From Talinum fruticosum (lineage: Eukaryota; Streptophyta; Magnoliopsida; Caryophyllales; Talinaceae), in contig JAITYX010000004.1 of the NCBI GenBank assembly GCA_021018815.1, positions 4,281,501-4,345,500 on the forward strand: a DNA stretch of 64,000 bases, read 5' to 3'. Positions 58,240 to 64,000 of this stretch are shown piece after piece (positions within the stretch are counted from its first letter, which is position 1; the number at the start of each line of letters is the position of its first letter). Position numbers and translations under genes: made by a program. The notes beneath the pieces are model-generated. The model was not told the DNA's origin. It did not search any database and saw only the letters and a list, made by a program, of their open reading frames with translations.

Positions 58240-60315
58240 ATGAAGCTCCTCTGTCTTTTGATGTTTCTGGCTCTCTTCCTGCTCATTCTTCCACCTCCAA
58301 CACATGCCAACCTCGAAATTGACAAGCGAGCTTTGCTTCAATTTGCTTCTCTTGTGCCTCATGGCCGAAAACTAAACTGGCGTGCTTCTACACCTATATG
58401 CACCTCTTGGGTTGGAATTACTTGCAGCTCAGATAACGCTAGTATAACGGCTGTTAGACTACCTGGGGTTGGACTCAAAGGTCCAATCCCGAATAATACC
58501 CTTGGAAGACTCGATAAGCTCATGATTCTTAGCCTCCGATCCAATGACCTCACAGGGAGTCTTCCACCTGATGTGTTGTCTCTTCCTTTCCTTCAGTATG
58601 TGTTTCTCCAACACAATAACTTATCGAGCTATATACCATCTTCTTTATCACCTCAGCTTGTCACTCTAGATCTCTCTTTCAACTCATTTGAGGGCAGGAT
58701 TCCATCGTCAATTCAGAATCTGACACATCTAACTAGATTGTACCTGCAGAACAACTCTCTTACTGGTCCTATCCCAAAACTGAGTTTTCAAAGCCTTAAA
58801 GAGTTAAATTTCAGCAACAACCATCTTAATGGATCTATTCCATCAGCATTTAGAGGTTTCCCAAATTCCTCATTTGAAGGAAACACTGGATTGTGTGGGC
58901 CCCCACTCAACCAGTGCCCTGGAGTTTCTCCGACTCCTTCTCCTTCTCGAGCTCCTTCTCCTTCTCCTTCTCCTCCTCCTCCTTCTCCAGCTACTCCTTC
59001 TCCTTCCTCTGTGTATGTATCCCCACTGCCCCATATTTCTCATCACGAAGGAAGCACTAAGAAGAGACTAAGCAAAGTGGCTATCATCACAATTGCAGCA
59101 GGAGCTGTGGTGCTATCATTCCTGCTACTTATGGTACTCTTGTGTTGTATGAAGAAAAAGAATGATGAAGGAACTAGTGTGCTTAAAGGCAAGGGTTTTA
59201 CCGGGGAAGGGCTGAAAAGCCTAACGAACAGTTTAGCAGTGGAGTCCAAGAAGCTGAGAAGAACAAGTTGGTATTCTTTGAAGGGTGTTCGTTTAATTTT
59301 GATCTCGAGGATCTTCTGCGGGCTTCTGCTGAAGTTCTGGGGAAAGGAAGCAATGGCACGACCTATAAAGCCATCTTAGAGGATGGAACAAGAGTTGTTG
59401 TCAAGAGATTGAAGGAAGTTGTGGTGGGTAAAAGAGAGTTTGAACAGCAGATGGAGATGATCGGAAAAGTTGGTCAGCATCCTAATGTTGTCCCTCTTCG
59501 AGCTTATTACTACTCTAAGGACGAAAAACTTCTCGTTTATGACCATATGACTAATGGAAGCCTATTCACACGTTTGCATGGTATGACCTGTTTATCTTTT
59601 AGTTGTTTTTGTTGTATTTATGTATAGGTTTTGCTTATTTAGCAGGTTTGAAAATTCAGGAAGTAAGGATGATGAGAGACCACCTCTAGACTGGGAATCG
59701 CGGGTTAAGATTGTGCTGGGAGCTGCCAAGGGTATTGCCCACATCCATTCAGCTGGTGGTAGCAGGTTCACTCATGGCAATGTCAGGTCATCAAATGTTC
59801 TTCTCTTCGAGGACCTTAATGGGTGTGTCTCAGATTTTGGCCTAGCTCCTCTGATGAACTTTCCTTCCATTCCATCAAGAACAGCAGGATACCGAGCACC
59901 AGAAACCACTGAGACAAGAAAGACTACCCATAAGTCTGATGTTTACTCCTTTGGTGTTGTTCTTCTTGAATTACTAACAGGTAAGACTCCAGTGCAATCA
60001 CCGGGGTGTGATGATGTGGCTGATCTCCCGAGGTGGGTTCAATCTGTTCTTCGAGAGGAGTGGACGGCAGAAGTGTTTGATGTGGAGCTAATGAGGAATC
60101 AAAATATTGAAGAGGAGTTGGTTCAAATGCTTCAGATTGCTATGGCCTGTGTCTCAAAGGTGCCTGATATGAGACCCGACATGGGAGAAGTGGTGAGGAT
60201 GATTGAAGAAATCAGACAGTTGAATTCCTCAAACAGGTCATCACCAGAGGCTGAGGAGTCTGAGTCTAAGCCCTCCGAGGCTGAGTCTAAGCCCTCCGAG
60301 GCTCAGACACAGTAA
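58240..60315 (+). CDS. LRR receptor-like kinase (subfamily III), frame interrupted
   Basis: Two coding exons, 58240-59580 and 59646-60315, about 670 aa, similar to remembered At3g08680. It has a signal peptide (1-23), an LRRNT region ([18 protein letters not shown]), about five leucine-rich repeats (70-205), a Cys pair (219/226), a Pro/Ser-rich wall-like linker (228-258), one membrane helix (about 279-303) and a kinase domain. The glycine loop is LGKGSNGT (367-374) and the ATP lysine is in VVVKRLKE (about 389). The catalytic HRD is replaced by HGN ([12 protein letters not shown]); DFG is kept (VSDFGLAPL). The tail holds a duplicated ESKPSEA. The kinase frame connects only if one G is missing at 59209-59211, and exon 2 joins in phase only with one more G at 59646. 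It is a plasma-membrane receptor; its ligand is unknown. Confidence 0.87.
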
Positions 60316-61426
60316 AGAAAGAACATGGAGGCGAGGCCATGTTGATTCATTTGTGCCTGTGATTTTTATTTCATTGATTCTGAGAAAGAGGAGATGACTA
60401 ACAAAGAACTGCACATAACTGAACTCTTGGTAGCTCCTCTTACTTGTGAGGTCTCACAGCTGTTCAGTTATTCTTTTAGGATTATAGGTTAGCAACTCAA
60501 AGCTGGTCATTCTTTTCCTGCCTTCAAAGATTTGCTTTAGGAGTGCGAGTGGTGTTTGCTGTATCTACATTTGCCTTAAAGTTTTAAAGGTCATTGTGAT
60601 TTCCACTGAAAAAGTGCACCAAATACTATTAGACTGTCCTTACGGAATGATTTTCTGATCACTAGTTATTAGGTCATACTATTTTATGCAAAGGGGATAT
60701 GAAGAAACTGATGTTCATGTTAGTAAGAAAAAGAAAACCGGGTTTTCAAGAAGATGATTAGAGGATCTCACCTAAACAAACTTTGATATTATGAGAATTG
60801 TAAAGATCAGCAGTTACCTTACCATTATGAGATTCAGAAAAATGAGTCCTGAAGTAGAAAGAAAGACATGGCCAACTCGAGCGGTCGAGCCCAAGCGATG
60901 GGGACTATAATGATTTTGCGTCACTCAACAACTTACAGTAACAAAAGCAATTGTACCATCAGATAGAGGTCGGTTATGGAGTACAACCATCATCACTCAA
61001 TACGAATCTTGTTGAAATACAACATATGAAAATTCAAACATATATAGTCTACAAGCAGAATTTTTGAGGGAGTCATTATGTAACATGGTATAAATAATAA
61101 TAATTTTTCCCAAAAAGAGGTACTCATTCCAGAACATTAGAATAAAAAACTGCTCATGTATCAGAAGGAATTTCAACAGTGTAGTCTAAAATCCGCTGGA
61201 GGTCATCTCTGTTTCTCAAAAGACGTAAAATAAGAATGCATATAAGATACATCTCAGACCTATAGCCCTAGGTAGAACTCATACTAGATTGTTGTTAATG
61301 TTGTTTGGAGTCCTATCATGCCCACCTTAAACAAAAAGAAGGTGGACCTCAGCAAAAGGCAGAACCTTCTAATCTCTTTTGACTATGAACCTCTTCTCTT
61401 CTACGAGCCTAAAATAAGTTTCAGAT
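60316..61426. other. Convergent 3' region between LRR kinase and coiled-coil gene
   Basis: This should hold both 3' UTRs, transcribed toward each other. No coding exon was recognised in between. Confidence 0.45.
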
Positions 61427-62669
61427 TTACAGCAGCGAATCTGAAGAACTGTTATTGACTAAGTCAGCGCCACTCACGTACCTTGCAACAAATGAAATGA
61501 GCCTAAAAGGAGCACCAGTCAAAGGAGCATCCGTAAGAGCCACATCCTCCTCCTCTTGGCCTTCTTCATTGATAGACGAAGGTGGTGGTGCTTCCAGATC
61601 CTGTTTCCGAGCTTCATTTTCATCTAATGGTATCTGAACTATTTCTCCGGAAACAGAGGTCTCTGAAGACTGCCGAGCCACATTATTTGCATGGCCCACA
61701 TCCACATCGTAGGGTCTGGATGTAGGATCTTGAACAGCAGCGTAATCAGGTACCGCTACTGAAGCAATATCATTCGACGTATTCCGTGGGCCAAGCTCCA
61801 TGCACAGCTCATTCACCTAAAATATAAGATCCAATAATAAAAACAAAAATAGAGTTGGCAGACTAGTTGGAATGTCGAACTGTGCATGTGCATGTACTCA
61901 CGAAGGTGTTGTTACTTGCCTTTTCAACCAGTTCTGCATTTTCAGTCACCAATTTCTCGACCAATGCACAAGCAGCTTCTATCTGAGCATTTAAATCCTC
62001 TTTCTCAGAGGCATCCTGCATTGAATTTCCAAATTAAACAAAGAATTACGCTGGCACGATGCTAAAGTCCTTGATCTTAAACCTATTGAGCCCTTCATAT
62101 TCATTGCATGAATAAGTTTGACACACTCATTATTACAAACATATGCTTTTAAGATAAAATTCTCAAGGCATCATCATCAGCCTTGTGAAGTCATGTTCAA
62201 CATCATACCTACCAGCATCCTGCGCCTTAGACCTATATGGTCAACCTTTTTCTTTTTTTGAGGGCGAGGGGGTATTCGGAAAAATAACCAATGTTGTGAT
62301 GGAAAGGAATCCTTCTGATAAAGCTTGTGTCGTGGTATAAACAGCAGGGAGCAATATGATAATGGAAATCAAAAAAATAAATAAAAAGTTGAGGTACGAC
62401 ACAAATATTGCATCACCTGTCCAGAATATGATATCACAGTATCCAGGACAATAAATGGCATAAGCTAAGGGACAAAATCAATGGAGTCAAACAAATAGTG
62501 CAGAACTGCAGAAGGAACACACCTTTTGGCTTTGCGCATTCATTGATGACTGTACTGAAGCCAAGCTTCTTTCAAGATCCTGAATCTGTGACTGTAACGT
62601 TGAAATGTTGTCTATCAGTTGTCTGTTTTCTTGTGAGATACTGTTTTTAGCTCCTTCCAACTCCACCAC
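61427..62669 (-). CDS. Coiled-coil protein, C-terminal exons only (gene continues past right edge)
   Basis: Three phase-0 minus-strand exons: 62669-62523 (49 codons), 62015-61902 (38 codons) and 61816-61427 (129 codons plus stop). The first two encode heptad-rich coiled coil (NRQLIDNISTLQSQIQDLER; LNAQIEAACALVEKLVTENA). The last holds an acidic low-complexity stretch and ends with a hydrophobic conserved-looking segment GAPFRLISFVARYVSGADLV. I do not recognise the family with confidence; plant myosin-like or filament-like proteins are candidates. The second exon has two in-frame donors, a canonical GTGAGT (end 61,902) and GCAAGT (end 61,920), differing by six residues (ASNNTF). Upstream exons must lie beyond 64,000 or were not recognised in 62,670-64,000. 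Confidence 0.65.
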
Positions 62670-64000
62670 CTGCCAGGCTTTGTTTTCAATTTCAGCATCA
62701 GAGCAAATAGAGACAATTGGGACTCAAAAGATGCAAATTCATTCCATACAAATCTCACTCCTTGTCAAAATATGTCACAGATATGAAGGATGAACAATAC
62801 GGAATGCACAGGTAGATTTTTCCTCTTCTCAGGGAAAGTAAAAGGAAGGAGTCTAAATGATGAAGTGTCAACGCAGCATTATTCAGAAGAAATTCAATTG
62901 AATAAAATATCTTCAAATTAATGAATGAACCGAAAAAATGAAACTAACTAAAATTTGTGTTAGCTGACCAACTTAGTTAGGAGATATGCTCCAGCAAAGA
63001 AGATGAATTTTCTCCCAACACCTGAAATGCAGTTTCTCCATACTTTAATTCCTTTGAGCTCAAAATAAAAGTCATACAACCAGTTCAGATTTCAATAATC
63101 CCTCGAGCAGCATTTGACTTAGCTCACTATTCAAGTTCGGTCCTTTTTTTCTGAACTTGCCAACACTGAGATTGCAAAGACTTCCAAGGCTGACAGAACA
63201 CAGATTAGCATTATGACATTCTAATGATTTATCCTTCCTCCATGTTGTCTTTCGAGTGGACGTGGGTCGTGTAGCATCAACAATGTCTGAGAATAGGATT
63301 CCCAAGGACTTACCACTCATCAACCCAGGATGATTCCTCCTTCGTTGGCTCCAATTATCACTTTTCTTCTTTCAAAAGTTCGACCAAAATTACGACGACC
63401 ACAGACTGACTACAGCCCCCACTGCAAGCTCACAGTTTTACCAGAAGCAATAAGAAGGCTTAGGCAAGAAGCCTAATAACTCAACGATAGCAGAGAAAAG
63501 ACAGACTGGTTTCAATCAACCTTGCCTAGTTCCTTTCTAATGCCACATGTGATCCTAAACTGCTTATTCTCGTACTAGGCTTGAATCATTGGATGATGGC
63601 ACCCAACAGATCACTTTTTCTGAACCAAATCATTAATTTTTTTCTTTTTTTCTGTTCCTTTTTTGGGGGCGGTGGGTGGGTGGGCTTTGGATATAGCTCA
63701 GTTGGTAAAGCGCAAAATTCTTCACCTCCTAGACCTTGAACTTGAACACATTCTAGAGCTCATTTACAAGCTCTTAAAGAAATTTCATAACAAATGCACA
63801 GATGAACCATTGTCTACTTATCCTCTGAATCTGTCACCTGACACCTAGAATTTTGAGGAAAGCCTGCCCTAGTTTGTAGAGTTCTATCCCACAGGAAGTT
63901 GATCAATCTTGTCCATGGTTTAGCCAATGGACAACCCAGCTAGGAATCTAATAAACGCTTTCCCAATTAGCCAAAACAAGCAGGGGGCTCTCATTATTGG
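62670..64000. other. Probable intron of the coiled-coil gene; tRNA-derived fragment inside
   Basis: No exon was recognised upstream of 62,669 on the minus strand. An 83-codon ORF at 63,072-63,323 (-) lacks coiled-coil character and good splice sites. The tRNA-like piece at 63,689-63,745 is listed separately. Confidence 0.35.
63689..63745 (+). mobile_element. tRNA-derived fragment or SINE head
   Basis: TTGGATATAGCTCAGTTGG followed by TAAAGC is a tRNA 5' half with a Pol III A box (TAGCTCAGTTGG, 63,694-63,705). A weak B-box-like ACCTTGAACTTG lies about 27 bp downstream. There is no anticodon stem or acceptor-stem partner, so it is not a functional tRNA. It fits a degraded SINE or a tRNA fragment. 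Confidence 0.35.

Noticed and set aside
59581..59645. Use of the TTTTAG site near 59,602 as acceptor in the LRR kinase
   Set aside because: It keeps frame but leaves an intron of about 22 bases, too short for plants, and adds an odd hydrophobic insert to the kinase.
63072..63323. 83-codon minus ORF as an upstream exon of the coiled-coil gene
   Set aside because: No heptad pattern, no good acceptor and donor in phase.
63689..63760. Functional tRNA gene
   Set aside because: Only the D-arm half is recognisable; no anticodon or acceptor stem closes.

Overview
This window is nuclear DNA from a flowering plant, most likely a eudicot. The genes have short exons with GT-AG introns, the spacers are AT-rich, and the decayed transposons are plant types. 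Nothing bacterial, organellar or viral was recognised. Eight protein genes can be modelled, seven with start, stop and splice junctions and one running off the right edge.

Layout. 1-600: probable 5' leader of a minus-strand gene that leaves the left edge. 640-6,200: no recognisable coding gene; one old foldback element. 6,276-6,622 (-): NDUFA1, a mitochondrial complex I subunit. 7,085-9,776: ruined LINE with a probable Ty3/gypsy-type solo LTR inside it. 9,982-10,650: Stowaway-like MITE whose 3' end leads into a ~110 bp tandem array. 11,235-16,041 (+): KH-domain RNA-binding protein. 19,344-20,372 (+): RETICULATA-related (DUF3411) plastid envelope protein. 25,797-30,005 (+): ZIP-family metal transporter. 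31,356-35,113 (+): alpha-kleisin cohesin subunit of the RAD21.1/SYN2 type. 36,235-38,948 (-): V-ATPase subunit E. 39,100-47,450: transposon-rich spacer. 47,740-50,964 (+): Ser/Pro/Arg-rich protein. 51,000-57,350: spacer with a Ty1/copia-type solo LTR. 58,240-60,315 (+): LRR receptor-like kinase. 61,427-62,669 (-): C-terminal exons of a coiled-coil protein whose 5' part lies beyond the window.

From memory, seven of these families (NDUFA1, KH, DUF3411, ZIP, V-ATPase E, Ser-rich, LRR-RLK) also sit together on Arabidopsis chromosome 3 at about At3g08560-At3g08680, so this looks like a conserved ancestral block. The genes are not an operon and do unrelated housekeeping jobs. What they share visibly is a CT-rich 5' leader.

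The main anomaly is that four plus-strand genes (ZIP, RAD21.1, Ser-rich, LRR-RLK) each read correctly only if one G or C is missing at one or two places, seven places in all. The flanking protein is otherwise intact, so systematic single-base deletions in the assembly are the likeliest cause, not four pseudogenes. I did not find a previously undescribed biological system here. The non-coding novelties are transposon architectures.
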